Shown here: piece by piece, positions 51,075 to 60,737 of the stretch
Position numbering within the stretch: the first letter of the stretch is position 1
How the letters are laid out: every line of letters begins with the position of its first letter
DNA from: an uncultured Christensenella sp.
GTDB taxonomy: Bacteria > Bacillota > Clostridia > Christensenellales > UBA3700
Assembly (NCBI GenBank): GCA_910584635.1
Contig: CAJUBA010000007.1
Coordinates: forward strand, 1 to 64,000
Length of the DNA: 64,000 bases
Direction of reading: 5' to 3'
Notes under the pieces: model-generated
Databases searched by the model: none
What the model was told of the DNA's origin: nothing
The model's input: the letters and a program-made list of their open reading frames with translations, nothing else
Position numbers and translations under genes: made by a program

Positions 51075-52199
51075 TTAAGCCAGATATTTGAAATACAGCC
51101 AAATCAAAATTCCTACGGCTACGCCTATTGATAAAACAATGCTTCCGATTTTGACGGGCGACTTAGGATAATTGCCTATGATACGCTTGGAACGTCCGTT
51201 TACGATACAGCCGTAAGACTTGCCCGCGTATTTATAATTAAACACCCAAATAGGCACAAGCACGTACTTATAAGTGCGCTCCGTAAACAAATTGTCCATC
51301 CTGACGTAGTCTATTACGTCGGCGTTGTACTGCGACACTATCAACGCGCGCATTGACTCTTCCATCATATTCTTGGCTTCCGACCAACTGACATCGAGTC
51401 CTTTATCGTATCTTTCCGCCGAATACCCCGACATAAATTGAGAATGATACTCCATAGAATTGTCGGTATCGAATCCGCCCAACTTTTTCAAGTTTTTCTG
51501 CGTAATGGATTTGCTCGCTTCAATTTGCACGTCGTTAAAGAAGTTTTCCAATCTTCCCGAATCGCTGTACCATCTGGTTCTTGTTACCGTACGTCTGTTC
51601 TTACCGCTGCCGACCGTGGTCGTATAATATTTACCGTATCTAATTGAATAGGAACAGTCGCAATTACTGTCAAAGGTAAAAACTGGAATATACAAACCCG
51701 AACACGGTTGTCTTTCCGCGTTTTTTCTCAACTTAGACGGCGCGATATGCTTGCTTTTCAGCCACTTGGCATAAATGATTGGTACTTCACGCTTGCTCAC
51801 TTTGAACGGTAAGATTCCGTTGGGACGCAAACCGTCAACCTCGTCCGACAGCACGATATTGGAAGCGTTGCAAAAAGGACAGTTGACGACAACTTCGTAC
51901 TGCGGTAAAAGCGTTATCGCTCCGCACGAATTGCATTTGACGCTCTTTACGCCCTGCCAACTCTCGAACCCTTGTTCCACTTCGTCGTCATACGGCAACT
52001 CGGACGCGCAGCCTACTTCTTGCAACTCCTGTTCGCTTTTACAGTAATCGCATTTGAGTTTACCGCTTTCCGGGTCATAATATAGAAAGTTTCCGCAGTT
52101 GGGACATTTATATATTTCACTGTTAAGATTTTCTCCGTATCCGCCGCTTTTTACGTCGGCGGATTTTTGGTTCTGATCTTGTGATTGAAATTCCGTCAT
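51075..52199 (-). CDS. Zinc-ribbon membrane-anchored protein, YdjG-like
   Basis: TFIIB-type zinc-ribbon protein with one C-terminal membrane helix (about 350-371). Seen: CPNCGNFLYYDPESGKLKCDYC, then CNSCG and CPFC ribbons, a middle domain with FTFDSNCDCSYSIRYGKYY, and VPIWVFNYKYAGKSYGCIVNGRSKRIIG. In Bacillus subtilis YdjG is encoded beside the SPFH protein YdjI and is tied to envelope stress; the same pairing appears here, 24 bp after the SPFH gene. The exact role is unknown. Confidence 0.8.
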   Translation of the reverse strand: MTEFQSQDQNQKSADVKSGGYGENLNSEIYKCPNCGNFLYYDPESGKLKCDYCKSEQELQEVGCASELPYDDEVEQGFESWQGVKSVKCNSCGAITLLPQYEVVVNCPFCNASNIVLSDEVDGLRPNGILPFKVSKREVPIIYAKWLKSKHIAPSKLRKNAERQPCSGLYIPVFTFDSNCDCSYSIRYGKYYTTTVGSGKNRRTVTRTRWYSDSGRLENFFNDVQIEASKSITQKNLKKLGGFDTDNSMEYHSQFMSGYSAERYDKGLDVSWSEAKNMMEESMRALIVSQYNADVIDYVRMDNLFTERTYKYVLVPIWVFNYKYAGKSYGCIVNGRSKRIIGNYPKSPVKIGSIVLSIGVAVGILIWLYFKYLA

Positions 52200-52223
52200 T
52201 TTAACCTCGAAAGGATTTAGTTA

Positions 52224-53372
52224 TCAATCTTGCTTTGCTCCGCATTCCGGGCAAAATTTTTGATTGCTTTGCAATTTGTGTCCGCATTCTTTACAGACCT
52301 TTGCGCCCATTTTCGCTCCGCACTCGGGACAGAATTTGGTTTTCGCGTTTACTTCCGTTCCGCATACTGGACACTTAACTTTTTCAACCGTCATTTTCTC
52401 TCCGCATTCGGGGCAGAATTTCGCTCCCTTTTTTACTGCGGCATGACATTTAGGACACTCCGCGGAAGTAAGTTGTTCCGCGCTTTTAGCGTTGGCGTTC
52501 GGCATCTCCGCGGCGCTCATATTGTCGGCGAATACTTTTCCGAATCCAAGACCCGCGCCCATGCCAATACCCATACCGCTTATTCCGCCGGGATTGTTTG
52601 CAGCCGCTTTCATAGCCTCCAACGTTTCGAGTTGAGCATGCTGTTGCATAGCGCCCTGCATTACGCCGACGTTCGTACGCTTGTCGAGCATTTTCTCCAC
52701 TTCTTCGGGCAAAGAAAGATTTTCTATGACAAGAGCGTCTATCTCGATACCTATCTTTTCAAATTCATCGAAAAGTTTTTGCTTCGCCATCTCTGCCAAC
52801 TCGTCGTAATGCATCGCAAGATCCAACGCGGGTATCTGCGCTTCGGCAATGACGTTGGAAAGCGTTGACGTGATTATCTTTTTGAAATAATCGTCGACGT
52901 TTTTGACGGTAAAACTGTTCATCGAACCTATGAGTTCTCTGAGCGCGTTCGTAGGCGTTCCGACGGAGAATGAGTAAACGCCGAAACCTCTTACTCTGAC
53001 TACGCCGAAATCCGAATCTCTCATCATAACGGGGTTTGACGTACCCCATTTCATATTGAGAAACTGTTTCGTGGAAATAAAATATACGTCGCCAGTATAA
53101 GGGCTTTCCCACATAAATTTCCAGTTGTAAAGTTGTGTCAAAAGCGGGAAGTTTTTGATATCGTCCAAAGCATACGTACCCGGCTCGAATACGTCCGCAA
53201 GTTTACCCTCCTGTATAAACAACGCTTTCTGTCCCTCTCTGACTACAAGACGGGACTTTCTCATTATCTCTTCTTTTCTCTCCAAAGGATATTTATAGAT
53301 TATGTCGTTTACGTTGTCGCTCTCCCACTGAATGACTTTTCTAAACTGTTTTTTCAAAAATTCAAATGCCAT
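52224..53372 (-). CDS. SPFH-domain protein with C-terminal zinc ribbons, YdjI-like
   Basis: Membrane-associated SPFH/virion-core-like protein. Seen: a ~250-residue SPFH region (LVVREGQKALFIQEGKLADVFEPGTYAL, VKNVDDYFKKIITSTL, LVIENLSLPEEVEKMLDKR), a Gly/Met-rich hinge, then four zinc-ribbon-type CxxC pairs at the C-terminus. In Bacillus this family acts with YdjG in the envelope-stress response. Its promoter is at 53421-53450; a GGAGG-type site precedes the ATG. First gene of a two-gene unit. Confidence 0.88.
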   Translation of the reverse strand: MAFEFLKKQFRKVIQWESDNVNDIIYKYPLERKEEIMRKSRLVVREGQKALFIQEGKLADVFEPGTYALDDIKNFPLLTQLYNWKFMWESPYTGDVYFISTKQFLNMKWGTSNPVMMRDSDFGVVRVRGFGVYSFSVGTPTNALRELIGSMNSFTVKNVDDYFKKIITSTLSNVIAEAQIPALDLAMHYDELAEMAKQKLFDEFEKIGIEIDALVIENLSLPEEVEKMLDKRTNVGVMQGAMQQHAQLETLEAMKAAANNPGGISGMGIGMGAGLGFGKVFADNMSAAEMPNANAKSAEQLTSAECPKCHAAVKKGAKFCPECGEKMTVEKVKCPVCGTEVNAKTKFCPECGAKMGAKVCKECGHKLQSNQKFCPECGAKQD

Positions 53373-53420
53373 GAATTTTACCTCCTATTTTCGGAATAAT
53401 CTTTTCCGACTACCGATTTA

Positions 53421-53450
53421 ATTATAATATTTGCGTAAGTTTTATGTCAA
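53421..53450 (-). promoter_or_regulatory. Promoter of the SPFH/zinc-ribbon pair
   Basis: Minus strand: TTGACA (53445-53450), 18-bp spacer, TATAAT (53421-53426). This is a sigma-A-type match rather than an obvious ECF-type one. Confidence 0.7.
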
Positions 53451-53539
53451 GATTAAAATTATGTAAGTTTTGCATTACTTATGTTTTTTCCGACATATTT
53501 CGCAGACATATTTTATCTTACGCCGTCATAGTCTTTTGT

Positions 53540-54955
53540 ATGAAAAAAAAGTTTTTATCGACAGTTATTGTTCTTATTATTATCCTATCCGCAATCACTG
53601 CGGCTTCATGCGCAAAACAGCAAGATTGCACAACTTACGAGATATGGCTTGACTTCAACGAAGAAGGCGTTGCCTGCGCGCAAAAACTGCATTTCGTCAA
53701 CGATTCGGACTATGCGCTGGAAAATATTAAACTCAACGTATACGCCAACGCTTTCGACGCCAAAAAGCCTTTGCCATGTACTCCGCAAGAACAGGCGGAA
53801 GCGTACCCCAACGGCGTAAGTTTCGGCAAATTCGATCTCGAACAGGTTCACGGCGATTTCAAAAGTTACGACTTTGATTTTGACAGCAATCTCATTACGA
53901 TTGAACTCGAACAGCCTCTTAAAAAAGGAGAAAGCGCGGATATTCAATTCGTATACTCTCTCACTCTTCCCAACAATCTTTTAAGATACGGCTACAATGA
54001 CCGCGGAGTATCGCTTACCGGCTTTTATCCGCAACTGTGCGCGCTAGTAGACGGAGAGTGGTACTACGACGAATTCTGCGCAATTGGCGATCCGTATTTT
54101 GCAGACGTAGCCAATTACGAAGTCCATTTCAATCTACCCGAAGGTTGCGAATACGTATCGAGCGGTAAAAGCCAAACGAAAGAACAGGACGGTGAAATAG
54201 CGGTCGACGCAAGCGCAAAAAAGATAAGGGATTTTGCATTGATTGTATCTCCCGAATTGCAAAAAAGAAGCGAAAAATACAAAGGCGTGGAACTCAATTA
54301 TTTAGGCTCCAATCCCCATACTCTTGAATATGCAAAAAAAGCGCTCGATGTGTATTCCTCGCTATTCGGTAAATACGCCTACGATACTTTGTCTATCGCC
54401 GATATGCCCTTTGTCGCGGGCGGCATGGAATACGGAAGTATTTGCGTAATAAACGAAGACGTAAAAGACGTGGCTTACGAAGAAGTAGTAGCGCACGAAA
54501 TCGCTCATCAGTGGTGGTATTCGGCAGTCGGAAGCAACAACCTTATAAACGCTTGGCAAGACGAAGGACTTACCAATTATTCGACGTATCTTTACTTCGT
54601 CGAAAACTGCAATATCCAATACGCAGATTTAATGATAAGCGACGCTTACTCTCAATACTCGAGATTCTGCGATATACAAAACTCTGTCGGAGAACCTGCC
54701 AACGGAAAACTTGGCGGTAAACTTACGGAATTCCCCGGCAATTATTACTATACGAATCTTACCTATAATAAATCCCTTATGCTGTGGAAACACGCGCAAG
54801 ACACGCTGGGTAAAAATACGCTTCTAAAAGCGCTGAATAATTACGCAAACAAATATAAATTCGAAATAGCAAGCGAAGACGATTTGTGGAATTCGCTTGA
54901 CGAAATTCAACCCGGCTCAAGCAATATGCTAAAAGACTATATAAAAGCCGTGTAA
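53540..54955 (+). CDS. M1-family metallopeptidase lipoprotein
   Basis: Predicted membrane-tethered zinc aminopeptidase. Seen: signal peptide from MKKKFLSTVIVLIIILSAI ending in the lipobox AASC, so lipidated at Cys24; the substrate-binding GGMEYGS motif; HEIAHQWW with the downstream WQDEG giving the HExxH-x18-E zinc site. The ERAP1-like C-terminal domain is absent, so it is a short M1 form of ~470 residues. The start is set at MKKKF because an in-frame ATG 96 bp earlier would bury the signal peptide. No clear ribosome site is visible. Confidence 0.9.
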   Translation: MKKKFLSTVIVLIIILSAITAASCAKQQDCTTYEIWLDFNEEGVACAQKLHFVNDSDYALENIKLNVYANAFDAKKPLPCTPQEQAEAYPNGVSFGKFDLEQVHGDFKSYDFDFDSNLITIELEQPLKKGESADIQFVYSLTLPNNLLRYGYNDRGVSLTGFYPQLCALVDGEWYYDEFCAIGDPYFADVANYEVHFNLPEGCEYVSSGKSQTKEQDGEIAVDASAKKIRDFALIVSPELQKRSEKYKGVELNYLGSNPHTLEYAKKALDVYSSLFGKYAYDTLSIADMPFVAGGMEYGSICVINEDVKDVAYEEVVAHEIAHQWWYSAVGSNNLINAWQDEGLTNYSTYLYFVENCNIQYADLMISDAYSQYSRFCDIQNSVGEPANGKLGGKLTEFPGNYYYTNLTYNKSLMLWKHAQDTLGKNTLLKALNNYANKYKFEIASEDDLWNSLDEIQPGSSNMLKDYIKAV

Positions 54956-54963
54956 AAAATATT

Positions 54964-54997
54964 CAACCGAAATCCGAATCATTTTTGGATTTCGGTT
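54964..54997. terminator. Terminator after the M1 peptidase gene
   Basis: AACCGAAATCC / GGATTTCGGTT hairpin about 10 nt past the stop. Confidence 0.8.
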
Positions 54998-55010
54998 AAA
55001 CTTTACTTTT

Positions 55011-55052
55011 CCGACTAGTTGTAGAATCTCCGTTTGCGTCGGTCTTAGTCGA
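55011..55052 (+). repeat. Short palindromic repeat, GTAAAATCT family, copy D
   Basis: CCGACTAGTTGTAGAATCTCC...GTCTTAGTCGA, related to the copies at 25.8, 26.0 and 49.2 kb but with GTAGAATCT as core. It directly adjoins the 118-bp hairpin element, the same pairing as at giant gene 1. Confidence 0.45.
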
Positions 55053-55055
55053 AAT

Positions 55056-55173
55056 AAATAGCAAAGCGGAATTACTTTTATTACGCTCATACTTTTTGGT
55101 TTTCCCAATTATGTTATACCTTTCCGCTTTCGCTAAAAATATGGCTGTAATCTGTTATTCCGCTTTGCTATTT
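55056..55173. repeat. 118-bp element with 20-bp terminal inverted repeats, downstream of giant gene 2
   Basis: Left arm identical to that at 26025-26044; the right arm differs by one base (GTTATTCC for GTAATTCC). Interior conserved with the first copy. Lies about 33 nt 3' of the giant gene 2 stop. Confidence 0.75.
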
Positions 55174-55205
55174 CTTTTCTCTTTTCTTTTTCTTTATCCG
55201 CTTTC

Positions 55206-58200
55206 TCAGCGTTTCTTCATGGAACGCTGTTCCTTTAGATAGTCATTATACCTCTCTATCTGATCTTCCCTAAGGTCTATCATCTCCTTCGCTGTCGCCA
55301 ACGCTTGACTGTCTCCTACTATCAATTCCGTTTCCTTTACCTTTACTTTAGTCCCTTCGCTTCCCGCGTTCCTCCTGATGTCCTTCATATACTCGTCTTC
55401 CATCTTGAACAACGCTACCGTGCAGTCTTTCTTTATCGTCAGTTTTACCAACGGATTTACAGATGACTGTCCAAGTAAGATATAGTACGTGGATTTCTTC
55501 TCTTTACACTTATCCTTACTCATTGCGTATTCTTTCAACGTATCAAAGAACTTCTTTTGCTTAGCGGATAGTTTTGCGTACGCTTCGTCTAAGGTAAGTC
55601 TAGAAGCGGTTGTCTTTACTTTGGGCGCAGGCTTTTCGGCAGGTATCTCTACTATCTTCTCGACTACCTTTTCCACTTCGATAGGTACTGTCTTTTCAAC
55701 AATCTTTTCAACCGGTACTTCTACCTTGACTTCTTTTACGACCTCTTTCTCCACTATCTTCTCGACTGGCACTTCCACACGCACTTCCTTCTCTACTATT
55801 TGAGGAGCAGGTTGCTGTACTATTATAGGCTTATCGTTTCCTTTGCTTGAAGATAGTTCTATTATCTTCTCCATCAACCTCTCGTTCGTCTTTATCAACG
55901 CTTCTATCCTGTCTTCTTTCTTCTCTACTTCCACTATTCTCTCTACGACTTTCTCTTTACCTATCTTCTCTTCTTTCTCTCTTTTTTCGCTTCTTGTCAT
56001 CTCCTCTACTATTTCTCTCAATTCTGCCATTGACTTGCTTAATTCTTTTATCGTTTCCTCGCTTTCTTTCTGCTCCTCTTCCTCTACTGCTCCTGCTTTC
56101 ATTTGGCTTTGTATCTCTTCTCTTATCGTTTCTTTCAACTCTTTGAGCATTTCTTCGTTAGCAACCGTCGCAACAACTTCTTTTTCCGCTACTCTTTCTT
56201 CTTGCTGTTGCTTACCCAACTTCTCTACTAATCTTTCTATTACCTCTTCGCTTACTCCTTCTTTCTCTTTCGGCTGTTCAGAGATTTTCTGCATCATCTG
56301 CAACATCATCTCTTCATTATGTCTGCACGTTTCCTTATTCTCTTCCGTTAACTGTCTTATCCTCTCCTCATTCTGTTCGTTCTGCTCTATCAGTCTTTGG
56401 ACTAGTTCATCGTTAGCGGACGCTTGTTGCGGCAAGTATTGCTGTACGTTCGGCAACATTGCAGATACCGCGTCGTTTATCATGCATCGCATATCTTCTA
56501 TTCCCACTGCAGGTTGCGCGCTGTATCCGTAATTCTGTCCTTGCATATTCCCGTTGCCGTTCATGCGCATAAACATCATCTCTTCTCTGTTTCTAGCGTA
56601 CTCTTCCTTCGCGTCTTCGAGTTCCTTTACAGACTTCTTGTAGCCTTTCTTCTCTATTAACATAAATACAAGAGATAATACCGCTACGCCCATCAGTACT
56701 CCCGCTATTATCGTCCAATTGGTCATGCTTAGTCCGAACAAACCTGTTCCGCCCGTTACGTAATACGTCTTGTATTTGCTCTCTACCGTCTTCCTATTCT
56801 CTTTCTTCTTACTTGCGTATCCTATCCCTTTTGCCGTAAACATCAAGATTAAGACTATACTTACTCCGCTTGCTATTACCTGCCACCAATTCTTCAATAT
56901 TTCTATTACTTTATCGAAGTCTACGCTGCCTATCGGATTATTCCCTTCTCCGTTATTATCTCCGCTTCCTATTCCTCCTATCCCGCTTCCGTCGCCTCCT
57001 GCGTTATCCTTTACTTCAAACTCTTTCTCTTCCGTCGCCGTCGCTTCCGCCAATACCTCGCCGTCTTCCCCTATAAACTCATAGTTGCTTCCGTACTCGC
57101 CTTTTATTATTGCCTGTACTTTATACCTCTTTCCTACTTCCAACGTCGCTCCGTCTTCTAGTCTGTTCCCGTTCTCGTCATAATATATATAACCTATTAC
57201 TTCTACGTACTTACCTTCCGGGTCAGATAATACTGGTATGTTTCCGCTTGTATTCCATACCGCGCTTATCTGTCTTTTGTCTATCCTAAATCCAGTCTGC
57301 ATACTATTGAGTATATAATTTCTCTTATCTTCTTCGCTCAACTCCACGCTCAATATATAGTCTCCGCTGTCCTTAGGCGCGCCCTCCAATTTATTCCCCG
57401 CGTTTACCTCGTTACCTCTGTAATACATAAGTATAAGTTTCCCTGCGTCATAGTTGTCGCTCGATATCTCTATCTCTATACCATGCTCTTTTCCGTCATA
57501 CGTGTACGGACTTCCTTTTAGCGTCCACTCTATCTCCGCCGCTACTATCTCGTATTGTATCTCGCTTACCGCCAACTCGTATCCGTCTGCGTATTCTGGG
57601 GCTATCTCAAACCTTACTACGTACTCTCCCGCGTCTATCGGCAACCCCTGTATTTCCTCTCCGCTTCTCCTGTCATAGTACTTCGCTATTATATTCTCCG
57701 TTCCGCTCACGACCTTCCACTCGTTTCCGTGTCCCTGTCCGTCATAAACAAACGTCTTGCGCTCCATCTCTATCAGCACTTCTTCGTTTGTCGAGCCTAC
57801 GGTAAACCTGTTCCTACCGCTGTTCTCGCTTATATCATATTTATCTACCCATTTATCCGCAAGTATCGCCACCGCCCAGTATCTGTCCGTCTGCTCCGGC
57901 ACTACTTCTATATCGTCCAAACTCATAGCCTCCCCTGCCGGCGCCCCGTTTGCGTCTTTGTAATATACGTATCCTTGCAGTTTATTCTCCATCTCCTCGC
58001 TAACCGCCCGGTATCTGAACGTCCTTCCGTTCCTATCCGTCTTCGTCAGCGTTCTGCTCCAATCCAACTCCAATACCCCTTTTACTATCTCCCACTCCAA
58101 ACTCCATTCTATTTCTCCTATATACGTTTCAATCTGACCGGGTATCGGCATTATATAGTTTCTCTTCTTTTCTTCGTCTACTATATTCACTCTCTCCGCT

Positions 58201-60716
58201 TCAGCAGTATACTTGCCTATATTCGTCCCGCTGTTTCCGCTGTACTCTATCTCCAATCCATTAGGCAGTCCTGTTAGGGCTACGCTATGTCTTTTTTCGT
58301 TAAACGCATACGCTCCCTTATACTCCCACTTCACTTCGCTTAGATCGAACTTCGCTTTGTTTATCCTCCACCTAAGTTCAAATTCGTCCTTGACTATTGT
58401 TATACTCGTGTTCCCGCCTTTCGCCTTTATACTAAACCTCGCCGTATAGTACGACCCATCCGCGTTGCTTTCGCTTCCGCTCTCTTCTCCGCCTACGTAC
58501 TCGTACTCTATGCTCTCGCTGACGTCCGAACTCAATCTCGTTATATCCACCTTAAACGTATACTTTTCCCCGTTGTAATTTACGTTGTATACCCCCTCCG
58601 AGTCCTTCTCTCCTATTTCTATAAACTCGTCGCTTATTCCGTGATTCGCGTACGTCCATACTATATCTTCGTCTTTCAAATCTATCCTCTTGTTCGTTAC
58701 GTCGAATCCGTTTACAAAACTCATCGTATAGTTCCCGTTTATCTCTACTCCTTCCGCCAGTCTGAGTATACACTCATACTCTCCTTGCTCGGCAAGTCTT
58801 GGCAGCGTTACCTGCGCTACCTTCTTCTTTTCTTCCGTTATCTTAGTCGTTATCTGACTCAATATCTTTGTTTCTTCCGTACTTCCCCTCTTGCGGTAAT
58901 ATCCTTCTATCCTTATCTTTGCTATATCCCCCTCGTAACACTCCGCCAATTCCACTTCGTATACCTTTGCCGTATATACTTCCGTACTCCACTGCATCCC
59001 CGTATACGCTCTTATATCTCTCTTCCCTACTTCGATAGCCAACGTCTTCAATGCGGTACTTCCGTCGCTCCACTCCATATACTCCGTATTCTTCAATCTT
59101 ACGCTTACCGTATACTCTCCCGCGTTGACTACGCTTACGCCGTTCTTGCCGGCGTCTTCTCCGGCAGGTATAATCTCCAACGCTCCTCCGTTGCTTACCT
59201 CTACTTCTATCTTATCTGCGTCATAGTTCTCTACCGCGTAATACTGTTTCTCCCCTCTGTATACCGCAGAACTTACGTCCGCCGCCCACATCAGCGGCGA
59301 TAACTGATACTTCAACACGTATACGTATTTCTTCTCTTCCTCGCTTCCGTCGCTCCATATCTCTCCGTCCTTTGGCTTAACCGTTACTACGTACTTACCT
59401 ACTTGATTTGCTTTGAAGGTAAGCAACGCGTTGGTTAGAGTAAACTCCGTAGTAATATCTTTGCCGTCCATATCTGTCGCTTTGATGTTTATATTTGTCT
59501 TTGATACGTCAATGTTTTCTAATTCAAACGTTGCCGTTGCGGATTGATCGTAATATTTCTTTGCTTCCCCTTTCGTCTTTGGGTTAGACGCGCTTGCCGA
59601 TTTTGCAACTTTTGTCAAATTAAGATGGAATGCCGGACGAACTCCGTGTTTTTCCTTTGATAACTTGCTATTATCTTCCAATCCGTCTCCTGTGAGCGTT
59701 TCCGCGCCAGAGTATTGCCTATAAATCGATCTCAACCAAGTACGCGAAGAATCCGACCCGTTGTCATTACCTCTTTGAGTAGCAGACGTCTTCCATAATC
59801 CACGCAGATCGCTTGTGGCATCCTTCTCTCTAAAACCCGTCTCCGCCATCGCCGGCAACCAAATTTTGTCATATTTCCAATCGGAATATCCCTTTTTAGA
59901 TTGATAGTCGTAAGCCGAACCAGTCAAATTCGTCATTGTAGTCGCATACGCATCTCCCGGAAAATTATAAGTATAATTTGTTCCGTTAAAAAAATTACAC
60001 TCTCTCGCTGATAAATATTCTTGCCACGCTACGTTTTCGGGGGTGTCAATATATGACGTTATTGAACCGTTAAAATCTGAAGAATTATCCATTGTATAAA
60101 TTGCAAAAGGATTATCCGCTGTCGGTTGTACAGTTATGGGATCGTCGCCGTTTCTAGAAGAATAATAAGTTCCGCCGTTATTTAGAGCCACCGCTCTTAT
60201 CATACTCGTTCCGTACATATTCGCAGGATAATCTCCGTCATAATTATCCTCATACAAATTATACTGCGATATATTATAGTCTTGCGGCAATTGCTTTGAC
60301 TCGGCCAACCACAGAGTTAGTATCGTTTCCTCACTCCTGTTTTTGGACAAATATACTACGTTCCATTTTAATTTGCCGATTGTAACTATTATTTCTTTAC
60401 CCGAATTAACGCTATATCCGCGGAAATCGTCTCCGTCCTTATTCCCTGAACTCTCAACGTTATCAATAGTAGCATTTTCTATCCCTGTAATTCTATGATA
60501 TAATTTTGTCAAAACGTCGCCGTCAAAAATCGTAGATTTACCTTCATAACCGTCCAAAAGCAATTCGCCTACGTCAGGATGTGATGCAACGTCAAAAATA
60601 GCATTTGCCGATTTCTTCGTAATAAATAAACTCATTACACCTGCAAAACACAAACAAATTATCATTGATAAAGTTATAAAACAATAGACAGTCTTATTCT
60701 GCTTCCTAATATCCAT
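55206..60716 (-). CDS. Giant DUF6273/Ig-like surface protein 2 with conserved C-terminal coiled-coil domain
   Basis: Paralog of giant protein 1; function unknown. The start is set at MDIRKQNK (1836 aa), which aligns with MDIGNK of protein 1 and has GGGGT upstream at the same place. An in-frame ATG 117 bp earlier would read through the palindrome and switch region. Seen: N-terminal hydrophobic helix (about 10-30), DUF6273-like domain (VTIGKLKWNVVYLSKN, LWLAES, MYGTSMIRAVALNNGG, WLPAMAETGF, GVRPAFHLNL), a series of Ig-like repeats to about residue 1230, two membrane helices (from about 1280 and 1334), a long Glu/Lys coiled coil with an insertion relative to protein 1, valine-glutamate-lysine repeats, and the conserved C-terminal domain of ~130 residues. 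Confidence 0.85.
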   Translation of the reverse strand: MDIRKQNKTVYCFITLSMIICLCFAGVMSLFITKKSANAIFDVASHPDVGELLLDGYEGKSTIFDGDVLTKLYHRITGIENATIDNVESSGNKDGDDFRGYSVNSGKEIIVTIGKLKWNVVYLSKNRSEETILTLWLAESKQLPQDYNISQYNLYEDNYDGDYPANMYGTSMIRAVALNNGGTYYSSRNGDDPITVQPTADNPFAIYTMDNSSDFNGSITSYIDTPENVAWQEYLSARECNFFNGTNYTYNFPGDAYATTMTNLTGSAYDYQSKKGYSDWKYDKIWLPAMAETGFREKDATSDLRGLWKTSATQRGNDNGSDSSRTWLRSIYRQYSGAETLTGDGLEDNSKLSKEKHGVRPAFHLNLTKVAKSASASNPKTKGEAKKYYDQSATATFELENIDVSKTNINIKATDMDGKDITTEFTLTNALLTFKANQVGKYVVTVKPKDGEIWSDGSEEEKKYVYVLKYQLSPLMWAADVSSAVYRGEKQYYAVENYDADKIEVEVSNGGALEIIPAGEDAGKNGVSVVNAGEYTVSVRLKNTEYMEWSDGSTALKTLAIEVGKRDIRAYTGMQWSTEVYTAKVYEVELAECYEGDIAKIRIEGYYRKRGSTEETKILSQITTKITEEKKKVAQVTLPRLAEQGEYECILRLAEGVEINGNYTMSFVNGFDVTNKRIDLKDEDIVWTYANHGISDEFIEIGEKDSEGVYNVNYNGEKYTFKVDITRLSSDVSESIEYEYVGGEESGSESNADGSYYTARFSIKAKGGNTSITIVKDEFELRWRINKAKFDLSEVKWEYKGAYAFNEKRHSVALTGLPNGLEIEYSGNSGTNIGKYTAEAERVNIVDEEKKRNYIMPIPGQIETYIGEIEWSLEWEIVKGVLELDWSRTLTKTDRNGRTFRYRAVSEEMENKLQGYVYYKDANGAPAGEAMSLDDIEVVPEQTDRYWAVAILADKWVDKYDISENSGRNRFTVGSTNEEVLIEMERKTFVYDGQGHGNEWKVVSGTENIIAKYYDRRSGEEIQGLPIDAGEYVVRFEIAPEYADGYELAVSEIQYEIVAAEIEWTLKGSPYTYDGKEHGIEIEISSDNYDAGKLILMYYRGNEVNAGNKLEGAPKDSGDYILSVELSEEDKRNYILNSMQTGFRIDKRQISAVWNTSGNIPVLSDPEGKYVEVIGYIYYDENGNRLEDGATLEVGKRYKVQAIIKGEYGSNYEFIGEDGEVLAEATATEEKEFEVKDNAGGDGSGIGGIGSGDNNGEGNNPIGSVDFDKVIEILKNWWQVIASGVSIVLILMFTAKGIGYASKKKENRKTVESKYKTYYVTGGTGLFGLSMTNWTIIAGVLMGVAVLSLVFMLIEKKGYKKSVKELEDAKEEYARNREEMMFMRMNGNGNMQGQNYGYSAQPAVGIEDMRCMINDAVSAMLPNVQQYLPQQASANDELVQRLIEQNEQNEERIRQLTEENKETCRHNEEMMLQMMQKISEQPKEKEGVSEEVIERLVEKLGKQQQEERVAEKEVVATVANEEMLKELKETIREEIQSQMKAGAVEEEEQKESEETIKELSKSMAELREIVEEMTRSEKREKEEKIGKEKVVERIVEVEKKEDRIEALIKTNERLMEKIIELSSSKGNDKPIIVQQPAPQIVEKEVRVEVPVEKIVEKEVVKEVKVEVPVEKIVEKTVPIEVEKVVEKIVEIPAEKPAPKVKTTASRLTLDEAYAKLSAKQKKFFDTLKEYAMSKDKCKEKKSTYYILLGQSSVNPLVKLTIKKDCTVALFKMEDEYMKDIRRNAGSEGTKVKVKETELIVGDSQALATAKEMIDLREDQIERYNDYLKEQRSMKKR

Positions 60717-60737
60717 TACTACCCCATTTTTATATAC

